Counted from the stretch's first letter, positions 52,583 through 63,300 are shown. The stretch is 64,000 nt of DNA from Pseudomonas solani (GCF_026072635.1 NZ_AP023081.1:2316501-2380500), one strand, 5' to 3'. Notes: a model not told the origin generated them from the sequence alone. Numbers and translations are program-made.

Positions 52583-54810
52583 GAGGTCGCTCTCGTGGTG
52601 GCTTCGGGCAGCAGGCACCAGTGCCCGTCGAAACATTCTTCGCCGTTGAACAGGCGTTCCAGGGCCTGGGGCGGGCGCGGCCGGCTGAACCAGTAGCCCT
52701 GGGCGTAGTGGCAGTCCTCGGCGGCGAGGAAGTCCAGGTGTTCGGGGCGCTCGACGCCTTCGGCGATCACCTCCAGCCCCAGGCTGGCGCCCAGGCCGAT
52801 GATGGCGCGGGAAATGGCGCGCAGCTCGGGGTCCTCGGGGGCGCCGTCGATGAAGCTGCGGTCGACCTTGAGGATGTGCAGCGGGAAGCGCTTGAGGTAG
52901 CCGAGGGAGGAGTAGCCGGTGCCGAAGTCGTCCAGCGCCAGGCGCACGCCCTGGCAGGCCAACTCGCGCAGGCAGGCGAGGGTGTCGGCGCCGTCCTGCA
53001 TCAGCAGGCTTTCGGTGATCTCCAGCACCAGGCTGGAAGGGGGCAGGCCCGATTCCTCGAGTATCGACTCGAGCCGCGCGGCGAAGCCCGGCTGGTGCAG
53101 CTGGCGGCTGGAGAGGTTGACCGAGCAGCGCAGGCCGCGCTGGCCGTCCAGTTGCCAGGCGCGGGTCTGGCGGCAGGCTTCGCGCAGCACCCAGTCGCCG
53201 ACGGCGATGATCTCGCCGGACTCCTCCAGCGCCGGGATGAACTGCGCCGGCTGCACCAGGCGGTCGCCCTGGCGCCAGCGCAGCAGGGCCTCCACGCCCA
53301 CCAGCAGCGGCTGGCCCTGGTCGGTGCGGCAGATGGGCTGGTAATGCAGTTCGAACTCGTCGCGCGCCAGGGCCTGGGCCAGGGCGCTCTCCAGGTCGAG
53401 GCGGTTCTTCGCGGCGGCCTGCAGCTCGCTGCTGTAGCGGGCGATCTGCGCCTTGCCGGCCTCCTTGGCGCGGTACAGGGCGAGGTCGGCGGCCTGCAGC
53501 GCGTCGATGGTCTGGCCCTCGGCCTGGAGCCCGGTGATGCCGATGCTGGCGCTGACCACCAGGGTGCGCTCGTCCAGGTGCAGCGGCTGGTGGAGGCTGT
53601 CGAGCATGCGCTGGGCGACGACCTCGGCGTCGCCCAGGCAGGCCAGGTCGTCGAGCAGCACGACGAACTCGTCGCCGCCGAAGCGCGCCAGGTGGTCGCC
53701 CGGGCGCAGGCAGCGCTCCAGGCGATGGGCCACCTCCACCAGCACGCGATCACCGACGGCGTGGCCGAGGCTGTCGTTGATCAGCTTGAAACGGTCGAGG
53801 TCGATGAACAGCAGCGCCGCCTGGCGGGCGCCAGGGCGCAACTGGCGTTGCAGGGCCTGCTGCAGGATCTCGTCCAGGCGCAGGCGGTTGGCCAGGCCGG
53901 TAAGCGGGTCGTGGCGCGCCGCGTGGCTGAGCTGGTGCTCGGTGGCCTTGCGCTGGCTGATGTCGGTCTGCGAGCCGGCCATGCGCTGGCCCTCGGCGAC
54001 GCCTCGCACCAGGACCCAGAGGTAGCTGCCGTCCTGCTGGCGCATGCGGTACTCGTGGCTGAGCCAGGGGCTGTCGCCCCGCAGGTGGGTGTCGATGGCC
54101 TGGCGCAGGGCCGGCAGGTCGTCGGGGTGGACGCGGGCGAACCAGCCGGCGCTGCTCTCGCCGAAGGCATCGCGCGAGCGGCCGAGCATGCTCGCCCAGC
54201 GCTCGGAGATGTACAGCCGGTCGTGCTCCAGGTCCCAGTCCCAGAGGCCGTCGTTGGCGCCGCGCAGGGCCCGGGCGAAGCGCGCCTCGCTGTCCTCCAG
54301 GGCCTGGTGCTGGGCGGCACTGTAGGTGTCGATGGCCAGGGCGATGTCGAAGAACACCACTTTCATGAGGCTGCCCAGGGTGCGGGTGGTCTCGCTGTCG
54401 CCGAGCAGGCCGGTGAGCATCTGGTCGAGGTACAGGCGGTAGGCGCCCAGGTACCACTTCAGCTCGACGCCCACGCGCTGGTGCACCAGGCCGACCTTGA
54501 GCCGGTGCAGGACGTAGTCGCGGTCATAGGGGCCCTTCCACAGGCGCTGGTAGTAGTCCAGCTGGCTGGCCTTCAGGCGCGCCAGGGTCGCCGGGTCGCG
54601 GAGGATGCTGGCGGTCGGCTCGAAGTGGTCGAGGTGCGCGTAGAGGCGCTCGACGAACACCTCGTGCAGGGCCTCGACCGCCTCCGCCTGGCGGTTCAGG
54701 CGCGCGGCGTCGAGCGCCTGCCAGTCCAGGTAGCGACAGCGCTGGTCGATTTCGCGACGGCCGAGGCCGATTCTGCCGAGCATCCCCTTGAGTTGTGTTT
54801 CCAGCCCCAT
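52579..54810 (-). CDS. Globin-coupled sensor with PAS, GGDEF and EAL domains
   Basis: 743 residues. The N-terminal protoglobin domain (1-165) has a likely proximal heme His H110 in VGLVHQRVGVELKWYLGAY and distal Tyr Y27 in CRYLDW. A PAS fold (about 178-300), GGDEF domain with intact RFGGDEF and EAL domain with intact VEALLRW, NLSSRQL and DDFGTGYSSL follow. The protein can in principle both make and break c-di-GMP under control of O2 bound to heme. Its stop overlaps the start of the Aer-like gene (ATGA). Confidence 0.9.
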   Translation of the reverse strand: MGLETQLKGMLGRIGLGRREIDQRCRYLDWQALDAARLNRQAEAVEALHEVFVERLYAHLDHFEPTASILRDPATLARLKASQLDYYQRLWKGPYDRDYVLHRLKVGLVHQRVGVELKWYLGAYRLYLDQMLTGLLGDSETTRTLGSLMKVVFFDIALAIDTYSAAQHQALEDSEARFARALRGANDGLWDWDLEHDRLYISERWASMLGRSRDAFGESSAGWFARVHPDDLPALRQAIDTHLRGDSPWLSHEYRMRQQDGSYLWVLVRGVAEGQRMAGSQTDISQRKATEHQLSHAARHDPLTGLANRLRLDEILQQALQRQLRPGARQAALLFIDLDRFKLINDSLGHAVGDRVLVEVAHRLERCLRPGDHLARFGGDEFVVLLDDLACLGDAEVVAQRMLDSLHQPLHLDERTLVVSASIGITGLQAEGQTIDALQAADLALYRAKEAGKAQIARYSSELQAAAKNRLDLESALAQALARDEFELHYQPICRTDQGQPLLVGVEALLRWRQGDRLVQPAQFIPALEESGEIIAVGDWVLREACRQTRAWQLDGQRGLRCSVNLSSRQLHQPGFAARLESILEESGLPPSSLVLEITESLLMQDGADTLACLRELACQGVRLALDDFGTGYSSLGYLKRFPLHILKVDRSFIDGAPEDPELRAISRAIIGLGASLGLEVIAEGVERPEHLDFLAAEDCHYAQGYWFSRPRPPQALERLFNGEECFDGHWCLLPEATTRATS

Positions 54811-54842
54811 CCCTCAATCCCTCGTGAAAACCTGCAGGCAAT

Positions 54843-54895
54843 AAAAAAGGCGCCACGGGTGGCAGTTCTGGGTGAACTGCCACGCGTGGCGCCTT
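54843..54895 (-). terminator. Long-stem terminator for the 55282-54977 gene
   Basis: Two 22-base arms (54847-54868 and 54874-54895) pair at all but one position around a 5-base loop. On the minus strand the stem is followed by a run of six Ts. It lies between the small gene and the globin-sensor gene, so the latter probably has its own promoter. Confidence 0.85.
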
Positions 54896-54976
54896 GTCTT
54901 GCAGGCCCTTGCGTCCTGCCCGGCAAAGCCGGTTCCCGCCCTTGGCGGAACCTTGCAGCGCGAGGTTGTACACCAG

Positions 54977-55282
54977 TCAGGCCGGGCCCGACAACTCTTC
55001 CAGCGCCTGTTCCAGGCGCCGGCGCAAGCGTCCGAGTTCACGGGACTTGAAGGCGTGGCGGGTGCGGTCGAGCACCGTCACCGTCTCGTCGAGGAGCATG
55101 CGCAATCGGGTCGTCTCGCTGAGGGGGGCGTCCTTGAGCCATCGGCACAGGGGGGCCCGTTGGCATTGGCCGGTCTCGGTGAGCACTTCGCAGACGACGC
55201 CCATGGCGGGCAGCATCTCGCGCAGCAGGCAGGCGAGCGCAGGATCGGTGATGGCGGCGATCGGCGGATCGGAGCTGTCCAT
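54977..55282 (-). CDS. Hypothetical 101-residue protein
   Basis: A small, mostly helical, soluble protein with a basic, Leu/Arg/Glu-rich second half (SRELGRLRRRLEQALEEL) that could form a coiled coil. Three cysteines occur (C18, C31, C40). No family is recognised. Support comes from the open frame, codon use and the strong terminator directly after it. It could be part of the sensor cluster next door, but no link is shown. Confidence 0.55.
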   Translation of the reverse strand: MDSSDPPIAAITDPALACLLREMLPAMGVVCEVLTETGQCQRAPLCRWLKDAPLSETTRLRMLLDETVTVLDRTRHAFKSRELGRLRRRLEQALEELSGPA

Positions 55283-55461
55283 GGTCGGGGGCTACGGCTG
55301 ATGGCAATTGGCTATGAACTCTAGCCATCGCCCGGTTGGCGGGCATTGACCGGCGTCAGTCTGTCGCGAATCGCCACGCCGCCTGGCGGGCTCGGCCACT
55401 GCCGGTGCGCCGTGGCTGCCGCTAAAGTGGCGGCCATAACAAGAACCACGGGCGCCTTGCC

Positions 55462-56379
55462 ATGAACTACGACGCGAACCAGCAGCTCATCCTCGGGCTG
55501 GTGCTGGCGGTAATGATCTTCGGTGTTTCCCTGGAACTGCGCATCGGCCAGTTCTTCGCCGTGCTGCGCCAGCCGCAGCCGGTGCTCGCCGGCATGCTCG
55601 GGCAGTGCCTGATCCTGCCCTGGGCCACCCTGGCGGTGACCCTGCTGGTGGACCTGCACCCCGGGCTGGAACTGGGCCTGTTGCTGGTGGCCTGCTGCCC
55701 GGGGGGCAACCTGTCCAACGTGATGACCCACCTGGCGCGCGGCAACACCGCGTTGTCGATGAGCATGACGGCGCTCTCCAGCCTGCTGGCGCTGGTGCTG
55801 CTGCCGCTCAACTTCGCCCTCACCAGCGGCCTCAACCCGGAAGCCTCCGCCTACCTGGCCGGGCGCCTCAGCGCCTTGCAGATGGACCGTGGCAGCATCC
55901 TCGTCAGCGTGGTGGTGCTGCTCGGCCTGCCGCTGCTGGCGGGCATGCTGGTGGGCAACCTGTGGCCGCGCCTGGCCGAGCGGGTGACGCCCTGGTTCAA
56001 GCGCTTCTCGCTGCTGGCCTTCGTGGTCTTCGTCGGCGGCGCGGTGGCCGGCAACTGGCGCCTGTTCGTCGACAACCTCGGCCTGGTGTTCTTCATCGTG
56101 GTGCTGCACAACGCCAGCGCCATCGTCCTCGGCTGGGCCATGGCCAGGCTCGCCCGCCAGCACGGGGCCAACCTGCGGGCCATGGTCATCGAGATCAGCA
56201 TGCACAACTCCGGCCTCGCCCTGGGGCTGATCTTCGCCCAGTTCGGCGGTGAGCCGAACATGGCCCTGGTGGCGGCCTTCTGGGGCACCTGGCACCTGGT
56301 CAGCGGCCTGCTGCTGGTGGCCTTCTGGCGCAACCGGCCGTTGCCCGTCGCCGAGGAGGGTGTGCCATGCGCGTCCTGA
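55462..56379 (+). CDS. Bile acid:sodium symporter family (BASS) transporter
   Basis: A 305-residue inner-membrane protein with about nine to ten helices. Family motifs LVACCPGGNLSNVMTHLARGNTALS and EISMHNSGLALGLIFAQFG hold the sodium-binding crossover regions. Bacterial members carry bile acids, pantothenate, pyruvate or other organic acids; the substrate here is unknown. It overlaps the following SDR gene by 13 bases, implying co-expression. Confidence 0.9.
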   Translation: MNYDANQQLILGLVLAVMIFGVSLELRIGQFFAVLRQPQPVLAGMLGQCLILPWATLAVTLLVDLHPGLELGLLLVACCPGGNLSNVMTHLARGNTALSMSMTALSSLLALVLLPLNFALTSGLNPEASAYLAGRLSALQMDRGSILVSVVVLLGLPLLAGMLVGNLWPRLAERVTPWFKRFSLLAFVVFVGGAVAGNWRLFVDNLGLVFFIVVLHNASAIVLGWAMARLARQHGANLRAMVIEISMHNSGLALGLIFAQFGGEPNMALVAAFWGTWHLVSGLLLVAFWRNRPLPVAEEGVPCAS

Positions 56380-57329
56380 TCACCGGCGCCGCCGGCTACA
56401 TCGGCCACCAACTGCTGGAGGCGCTGGCCGCCCGCCACCCCGACTGGCGCCTGGTGGCTGCGGACATCCGCCCGCTGCCGGCGTCCGCCCGCGCGGCGAA
56501 CGTCGAGGAGGTGCAGCTGGACATCGCCCAGCCCGAGGCGGTGGACGCCTGCATCGCCCACTGGCAGCCCCAGGCCATCGTCCACCTGGCCTCGGTGGTG
56601 ACGCCGCCGCCGGGCATGAGCGAGGCGACCCTGCACGCCATCGACGTCGAAGGCACCCGCGCGGTGGTCACGGCCGCCGCCGCCCACGGCGTCGGGCAAC
56701 TGGTGGTGACCAGCTCCGGCGCCGCCTACGGCTACTACCCGGAAAACGCCGAATGGATCGACGAAGCCGACCCACTGCGCGGTCATGACGCCTTCGCCTA
56801 TGCCCGCCACAAGCGCGAGGTGGAAGAGCTGCTAGCCGAGGCACGCGAACGCCACCCGCAGCTGCGCCAACTGGTGCTGCGCCCGGGCACCATCCTCGGC
56901 CGGCGGGTGGACAACCAGATCACCGCGCTCTTCGACAAACCCTCGGTGATGGGCGTGCGCGGTCATGACAGCCGCTTCGTATTCATCTGGGACCAGGACG
57001 TGGTGGCGATCATCCTCCAGGGCCTGGAGCGCGGCGCCGAAGGCATCTACAACCTGGCCGGCGACGGTGCGCTGAGCATGGCCGAGATCGCCGCCATCCT
57101 CGGCAAGCCCTACCGGCCACTGCCGGCGACGCTGATCCTCGCCACCCTGGCGCTGCTCAAACCCCTCGGCCTGACCCGCTACGGCCCCGAGCAACTGGAC
57201 TTCCTGCGCTACCGCCCGGTGCTCGACAACCGCCGCCTGAAGGAGGAGTTCGGCTACCAGCCGCAGTACTCCAGCCGCGAAGCCTTCCTGGCGTTCCTCG
57301 ATGCGCGGGGCGTGTTGCCGCGTACCTGA
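56367..57329 (+). CDS. NAD-dependent epimerase/dehydratase (extended SDR)
   Basis: A 320-residue Rossmann-fold protein. The nucleotide-binding motif is ITGAAGYIGHQL, the VTSSGAAYGYYP stretch carries the Ser, and the catalytic YARHK gives Tyr and Lys. Members act on nucleotide sugars or small keto/hydroxy compounds. The overlap with a BASS transporter suggests a shared small-molecule pathway, which is inference. Confidence 0.88.
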   Translation: MRVLITGAAGYIGHQLLEALAARHPDWRLVAADIRPLPASARAANVEEVQLDIAQPEAVDACIAHWQPQAIVHLASVVTPPPGMSEATLHAIDVEGTRAVVTAAAAHGVGQLVVTSSGAAYGYYPENAEWIDEADPLRGHDAFAYARHKREVEELLAEARERHPQLRQLVLRPGTILGRRVDNQITALFDKPSVMGVRGHDSRFVFIWDQDVVAIILQGLERGAEGIYNLAGDGALSMAEIAAILGKPYRPLPATLILATLALLKPLGLTRYGPEQLDFLRYRPVLDNRRLKEEFGYQPQYSSREAFLAFLDARGVLPRT

Positions 57330-57351
57330 CTCCGGCGGCGCGCAGCGCTCG

Positions 57352-58392
57352 CTAGGTCCTGGCCGAATCAGCCACCAGCTGCTGGCGATATTCCCCCGGC
57401 GTCTTGCCGGTCCACTGGCGGAAGGCGCGGAAGAACACGCTGGGTTCGGAATAGCCCAGCAGCACGGCGATCTCGGCGATGGGCAGGCTGCCCTCCTGCA
57501 GGTGGCGCTCGGCCAGTTGCAGGCGGGTGTCGCTGAGCAGTTGCTGGTAGCTGCTGCCCTCCTCGGCCAGGCGCCGTTGCAGGGTGCGCTCGCTGAGGCC
57601 GAGGCCAGAGGCGAGGGCGCCGCGGTCCGGCTCGCCATGGGCCAGCTGGGCGCCGAGCAGGGCCACCACGCGGGCCCGCAGGCCTTCGCTGGGCAGCCGC
57701 GCGAGCAGGGCTTCGGCGTGCTGGCGCAGCAGCGCCTGGAGGGGCGGGTTGGCCTGGCGCAGGGCGGCGCCGCGCAGTTTCAGCGGCAGCACCAGGGCGT
57801 AGTCGGTGGCGTCGAACTCCAGCGGGCAGGCGAAGCAGTCCTCATAGGCGGCCAGGCTTTCCGGTTGCGAATGGATGAAGCAGGCGCGCAGCAGGCGGAA
57901 GTCATCCAGCAGCGGTTGCATCAGGCGCATCCAGAAGGCCATCAGCGCCAGCACCCGCGCGCGGGTGGCGGGCAGCTGCGGGTGCAGCGGGCGGTAGAGG
58001 GTCCAGAGTTCGTCGCCACGGTTTTCCACCGCCAGGGTGCCGCCCTCGCCCACCAGGCGCTGGTAGCGCAGTTCGGCCTCCAGGGCGTCCCCCAGGGTCG
58101 GGCTGCTCTGCAGCAGGTAGCCGAGCACGCTGAACTGGCCGGGCGCCAGGGCCTGGCCCAGCACCAGGCCGGGCTCGGGATGGGCGAGGCGCGATTCGAT
58201 GGCGCTCCACAGCGCTTCCTGGGCGGGAAAGGGGATGCGCGCGTCGGGGTCGCGCAGCTGGGCGTCGTCCAGGCGGCTGGCGGCCAGCAGCTCGGCGCGT
58301 GGCAGGCCAAGGCTCTCGGCGGCGTGGAGGATGGCCTGGGTCAGGCTGGCGCTGACCGAGGCCTGGTCGGGTGCTGCGGCGGTTGGGCTCAT
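57352..58392 (-). CDS. AraC-family transcriptional regulator
   Basis: 346 residues. The N-terminal arabinose-binding-like domain (PF12625 type; LALMAFWMRLMQPLLDDFRL, CFACPLEFDATDYALVLP) is followed by two AraC helix-turn-helices at the end (LGLSERTLQRRLAEEGSSYQQLL, IAVLLGYSEPSVFFRAFRQWTGKTPGEYR). It faces the SDR gene and may control the BASS-SDR pair. The inducer is unknown. Confidence 0.92.
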   Translation of the reverse strand: MSPTAAAPDQASVSASLTQAILHAAESLGLPRAELLAASRLDDAQLRDPDARIPFPAQEALWSAIESRLAHPEPGLVLGQALAPGQFSVLGYLLQSSPTLGDALEAELRYQRLVGEGGTLAVENRGDELWTLYRPLHPQLPATRARVLALMAFWMRLMQPLLDDFRLLRACFIHSQPESLAAYEDCFACPLEFDATDYALVLPLKLRGAALRQANPPLQALLRQHAEALLARLPSEGLRARVVALLGAQLAHGEPDRGALASGLGLSERTLQRRLAEEGSSYQQLLSDTRLQLAERHLQEGSLPIAEIAVLLGYSEPSVFFRAFRQWTGKTPGEYRQQLVADSART

Positions 58393-58436
58393 GGGAGGAT
58401 TCTGCCCAAGCCGCCGTGACTCAGGAAGAGCCCTGT

Positions 58437-60134
58437 TCAGCGATGGGAGCCGACATCCGGCTGATAGTCCACATCGTCCTCCACCAGCGGCTCGACGCCA
58501 CCGTCCTCCAGGGCCACCGGCGGGGCGTCGGGGTTGTCCAGCACCGCATAGGAGATGGCGCAGAACAGCGAGTTGAGGCGCTTCATGTCGCTGATCAGGC
58601 CCAGGTGCAGGGCGCTGGTCTCGATGCTCTGCACCACCTGGTGGTGCAGGCGCTCGACGTGGGCGTGGGACAGGCGCCGTTCGAGGATGCGGAAGCGCTG
58701 CTTGGCACGACGCAGGCGCTTGGCGTTCTCCAGGTCACCGTTGAGGAACACCGACAGGCTCAGGCGCAGGTTGTTCACCAGTTGCTGGTGCAGCTCGGCG
58801 ATGTCCGCCAGGCCGGCTTCGGAGAAGGAGCGCTGCTGCGAGGTCTTCTTGTGCTGCACGTCGCCGACCATGCGCTCGATCAGGTCGCCGGCCTGCTCCA
58901 GGTTGATGGTCAGCTCGATGATCTCGGCCCAGCGGCGGCTGTCGCGCTCGCTCAGGTCCTCCCGCGGCATGCGCGCCAGGTACAGCTTGATGGCGGTGTA
59001 GAGGGCGTCGATGTCGTCGTCGAGGCGGTGGATCTCCTTGCCCAGCAGGGCGTCGCCGCCGCGCATCAGCGTGAGCAGGTGGTGCAGCATCTGCTCGACG
59101 ATATCGCCCAGGCGCAGGGTCTCGCGCACGGCGTTGGCCAGGGCCAGGCTGGGCGTGTCCAGGGCGCTCTTGTCCAGGTGGCGGGGTTTGGCCACGTCCG
59201 TGGCCTGCTCGCGGTCCGGCAGCAGCCAGTCGCAGAAGCGCGCCATGTAGGGCGTCAGTGGCAGCATCAGCAGGCAGCGCGCACTGTTGTAGAGAACGTG
59301 GAAGGCGATCACCAGCTCGGCGGTGGAGAAGCTCCAGCTGTCCAGCCACTCCGCCGCCGGCCCCACCACCGGCAGCACCAGCAGGCAGCCCACCAGCTTG
59401 AACAGCAGGCTGCCGAGGGCCACCCGGCGGCCGGCAGCGTTCTGCGAGGTGGCGCTGATCATGGCGAGGATGCCGCTGCCGACGTTGGCGCCGATCACCA
59501 GGCACAGGGCGACCTTGAGCGGGATCACCTTGGCGGCGGCCAGGGTCGCGCTGAGCAGCACGGCAGCCAGGCTGGAGTAGGTGACCATGGCGAACAGCGC
59601 GCCGGTCAGGGCGTCGAGCATCACGTCGCCCGTGAGCGAGGAGAACAGCACCTTCACGCCCTTGGCGGTGGTGATGGGCTCGGCGGCGGCGACGATCAGC
59701 TGCAGCGCGAGGATGATCAGCCCCAGGCCGATGGCCACGCGGCCGAGCTGGCCGATGCGGGTCTGCTTGCGCGAGAGGAAGAACACCACCCCGAAGAAGA
59801 TCAGCAGCGGCGACAGCCACGACAGGTCGAAGGTCAGCACCCGCGCCATCAGTGCCGTGCCGACGTCGGCGCCGAGCATGATCGCCAGGCCCGAGGACAG
59901 CCCCATCAGCCCCTGGGCGACGAAGGAGGTGACCAGCAGGGCGGTGGCGTTGCTGCTCTGCACCAGGGCGGTGACGCCGATGCCGGCGGCGAAGGCCAGG
60001 GGCGCGCGCTTCATGCTGTGGCTGAGCCAGCGGCGCAGGTCGCTGCCGAAGACCCGGAGGATGCCGGTGCGAACGATATTGGTGCCCCACACGAGCAAGG
60101 CCACGGCGGAGAGCAGGTTGAGCAGTGTCAGCAT
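58437..60134 (-). CDS. Na/Pi-cotransporter family protein with PhoU-like C-terminus
   Basis: 565 residues starting at ATG 60134, with AAGGAGGG seven bases upstream. Two inverted Na/Pi repeats contain the QSS motif (TALVQSSNATALLVTSF and TYSSLAAVLLSATLAAA region) within eight to nine helices (1-310). A long helical PhoU-like domain (about 330-530) follows. It is likely a sodium-coupled phosphate transporter or exporter regulator. It is a single gene, divergent from recC. Confidence 0.9.
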   Translation of the reverse strand: MLTLLNLLSAVALLVWGTNIVRTGILRVFGSDLRRWLSHSMKRAPLAFAAGIGVTALVQSSNATALLVTSFVAQGLMGLSSGLAIMLGADVGTALMARVLTFDLSWLSPLLIFFGVVFFLSRKQTRIGQLGRVAIGLGLIILALQLIVAAAEPITTAKGVKVLFSSLTGDVMLDALTGALFAMVTYSSLAAVLLSATLAAAKVIPLKVALCLVIGANVGSGILAMISATSQNAAGRRVALGSLLFKLVGCLLVLPVVGPAAEWLDSWSFSTAELVIAFHVLYNSARCLLMLPLTPYMARFCDWLLPDREQATDVAKPRHLDKSALDTPSLALANAVRETLRLGDIVEQMLHHLLTLMRGGDALLGKEIHRLDDDIDALYTAIKLYLARMPREDLSERDSRRWAEIIELTINLEQAGDLIERMVGDVQHKKTSQQRSFSEAGLADIAELHQQLVNNLRLSLSVFLNGDLENAKRLRRAKQRFRILERRLSHAHVERLHHQVVQSIETSALHLGLISDMKRLNSLFCAISYAVLDNPDAPPVALEDGGVEPLVEDDVDYQPDVGSHR

Positions 60135-60395
60135 CGGTTCCCTCCTTAAGGTAACGACATGAGCCGCTCCTGGAGGTGGGGCGGCTATCTGGGGGTGGGG
60201 TTGTAACATGATCGTCATATTCTGACTTGCCAGCCCGCGTCCCGTTCACCCGTGCCCGTCACCTTTTCTACCTGCAAGTTAAGTCGTAAAACCGCAGCCT
60301 TGCCTTGCCCATCGCAGGCGACAGGCCCTGTCGCCCGCTGCCTGTAGCCTCGTCGAACTGATAACCTGTACCGACCCGGCGGACGCGACCTTTCG

Positions 60396-63300
60396 ATGCT
60401 TAACCTCTACCACGCCAATGACCTGGAAAGCCTCGGCGAGCTGGCCTGCAGCCTGCTCGTGCAGCCCCAGCGCGACCCGCTGGCGCCGTCCCGCGTGGTG
60501 GTGCCGAGCCAGGGCATGGGGCGCTGGCTGACGCTGCAACTGGCCCGGCGCCAGGGCATCGCCATGCAGCTCGATATCCAGCTGCCGGCGCGCTTCATCT
60601 GGGACCTCACCCGCCAGGCCCTCGGCGAACTGCCACCGCAATCGGCGTTCAACCCGGTGACCCTGACCTGGCGCCTCTACGACTGGCTGTGCGAGCCGGA
60701 CAATCTCGAACGTACCCCGCGTCTCGCCCAATACCTGGAGGGCGGCGACGAGCGCCGGCGCCTGACCCTGGCGGCGCGCATCGCCGACGTGCTCGACCAG
60801 TACCTGCTGTACCGCGACGACTGGTTGGCCGCCTGGGAGCGCGGCGAGCTGCTCGGCCTGGGCAACGACGAACAGTGGCAGGCGCTGCTCTGGCGCGAAC
60901 TGACCGCCGACGGCCACCCGCACCGCGCGCGCCTGCTCGGCGACCTGCTGGCGCGGCTGCACGACGACGCGCCCATCGAGGGGCTGCCGGAGCGCCTCAT
61001 CGTCTTCGGCATCAGCAGCCTGCCGCCGCACCACATGCGCGTGCTCGAAGGGCTGTCGCGGCATTGCGAAGTCATCCTCTTCGCCCTCAACCCCTGCCGT
61101 GAGGCCTGGGGCGATATCCGCGACATCCGCGAACTGGCCGCCCTGCCGGAGCCCGGCATCGACGACTGGTACCTCGACGTCGGCCACCCGCTGCTGGCCA
61201 GCCTGGGCAAGCAGGGGCGCGACTTCTTCGACGCCCTGTTCACCCTCGGCGGCCAGGAAGTCGGCATCTATGCCGAGAACGAAGACCTGGCCGACGGCAG
61301 CCTGCTGCAGGCCATCCAGAACGACATCCTGCGGTTGCGCACCCGCCACGCCGACGAGCGCCTGGCCCTGCGCGAGGACGACCGCTCCCTGGAAGTGCAC
61401 GTCTGCCACTCGCCCCTGCGCGAAGTGGAGGTGCTGCACGACCAACTGCTGGCGCGCTTCGCCGCCAACCCCGGGCTGACCCCCGACCAGGTGGTGGTGC
61501 TGACCCCCGACATCGAGCGCTACGCCCCCTACATCGAAGCGGTGTTCGCCCCCGCGAGGGCGTGCCGCGCATCCCCTTCAGCCTCGCCGACCGCAGCCTG
61601 CGCGCCGAGCTGCCGCTGGTGGAAGCCTTCCTCGCCCTGCTCGACCTGGCCCAGAGCCGCTTCGCCGCCGAGGAACTGCTCGGCTGGCTGGAGCAGCCGG
61701 CCCTGGCCGTGCGCGCCGGCATCGAGGCCGAGGACCTGCCGCTGGTGCGCGACTGGCTGCGTGAGGCCGGCGTGCGCTGGGGCCGTGATGGCCGCCACCG
61801 CGCCCGCCTGGGCCTGCCGGAAGAGGACGCCTTCAGTTGGCGCCAGGGCCTGGAGCGCCTGGTGCTGGGTTTCGCCGCGCCGCCGCGACTGGCCGGCGAT
61901 GCTCCGCCCCTGCTCGGCGACAGCTGGCCGCTGGATGCGCTGGAAGGCGCCCGTGCCCAGCTGCTCGGGCGCCTGGCCGGTTTCATCCAGCGCCTCGGCC
62001 ATCTCGCCGACGACCTGGCCCGCCCGCGCCCGTTGGCGGACTGGGCCGAGACCCTGCAGGGCCTGATCGACCAGCTGTTCGACGAGCGGGAAGCCGGCGA
62101 CACCCTGCTGTTGCTGTCCCAGGCCTGCGGCGACCTGCGCAAGCAGGCCGAGGCGGCGGGCATCGAACGGCCCATCGACATGAGCCTGGTGCGCCAGCAA
62201 CTGGTGGCCGCCCTGGACGCCGGCAGCGGCGCCTCGGGCTTCCTCACCGGTGCGGTGACCTTCTGCACCATGGTGCCCATGCGCAGCCTGCCGTTCCGCC
62301 TGGTGTGCCTGCTGGGCCTGGACGACGGCGCCTTCCCCCGGCGCACCCCGGCCGCCGGTTTCGACCTGATCACCCGCAAGCCGCGCCGGGGTGACCGCGC
62401 GCGGCGCCTCGACGACCGCTACCTGTTGCTGGAGACCCTGCAGTCGGCGCGTGATGGCCTCTACCTCAGCTACGTGGGCCGCGACCCGCGCGACAACGCG
62501 CACCTGCCGCCCTCGGTGCTGATCAGCGAACTGCTGGAAACCATCGACCTCACCGCCACCGCCGGCGAGACCAAGGCCAGCCAGCGGGTGCTCATCAGCC
62601 ACCCGCTGCAGCCCTTCGCCTCCGGCAACTTCGCCGGCGGCAGCCACGCCGGTTTCTCCGCCCCCTGGTTCCGCGCGGCCCAGCGCCTGGCGGAGGTGCC
62701 CCGGGAGCCGGATGCACCCTTCGCCCTGCCCTTGCCGGAGCCCGACGCTGACTGGCTGACCCTGGAGCCGGCGCAACTGATCCAATGCTTCCGCCACCCG
62801 GCGCGCTTCCTCCTCGAGCAGCGCCTGGGCCTGCGCCTGGCCGAAGCTGAGGAGGCCCTGGCCAGCGACGAGCCCTTCGCCCTGGAGGGGCCTGCCTGGC
62901 GCGGCCTGCGCCAGCTGGCCCTGGACGCGGTGGAGCGCGGCTGGTCGGAGCTGGACGAACGCCGTATCGCCCGCGCCGCCGGCTGGCTGCCCACCGGCGA
63001 GCTGGGCCATGCGCTCTGGGGCCAGCTGCGCGGCCCGGTGCGTGCCTTCGCCCCGCGCCTGTTCGAGGCGCGCCCGGACAGCGCGCCGCAGCCGCTGCTG
63101 GTGGACGTCAGCCTGGCCGGCGTGCGTATCCACGGCTGGCTGGATGGCGTCACCGAGGACGGCCTGTTCGGCTGGCGCCTCAACCGCCTCGGCGAATGGG
63201 AGCTGGCGCCCTTCTGGCTGCGCCACCTGCTGCTCAACCTTTCGGCCACCCCCGGCATCGCCCGTGAAAGCCGCCTGCTCTCGCCCGCCGGTGACTGGCA

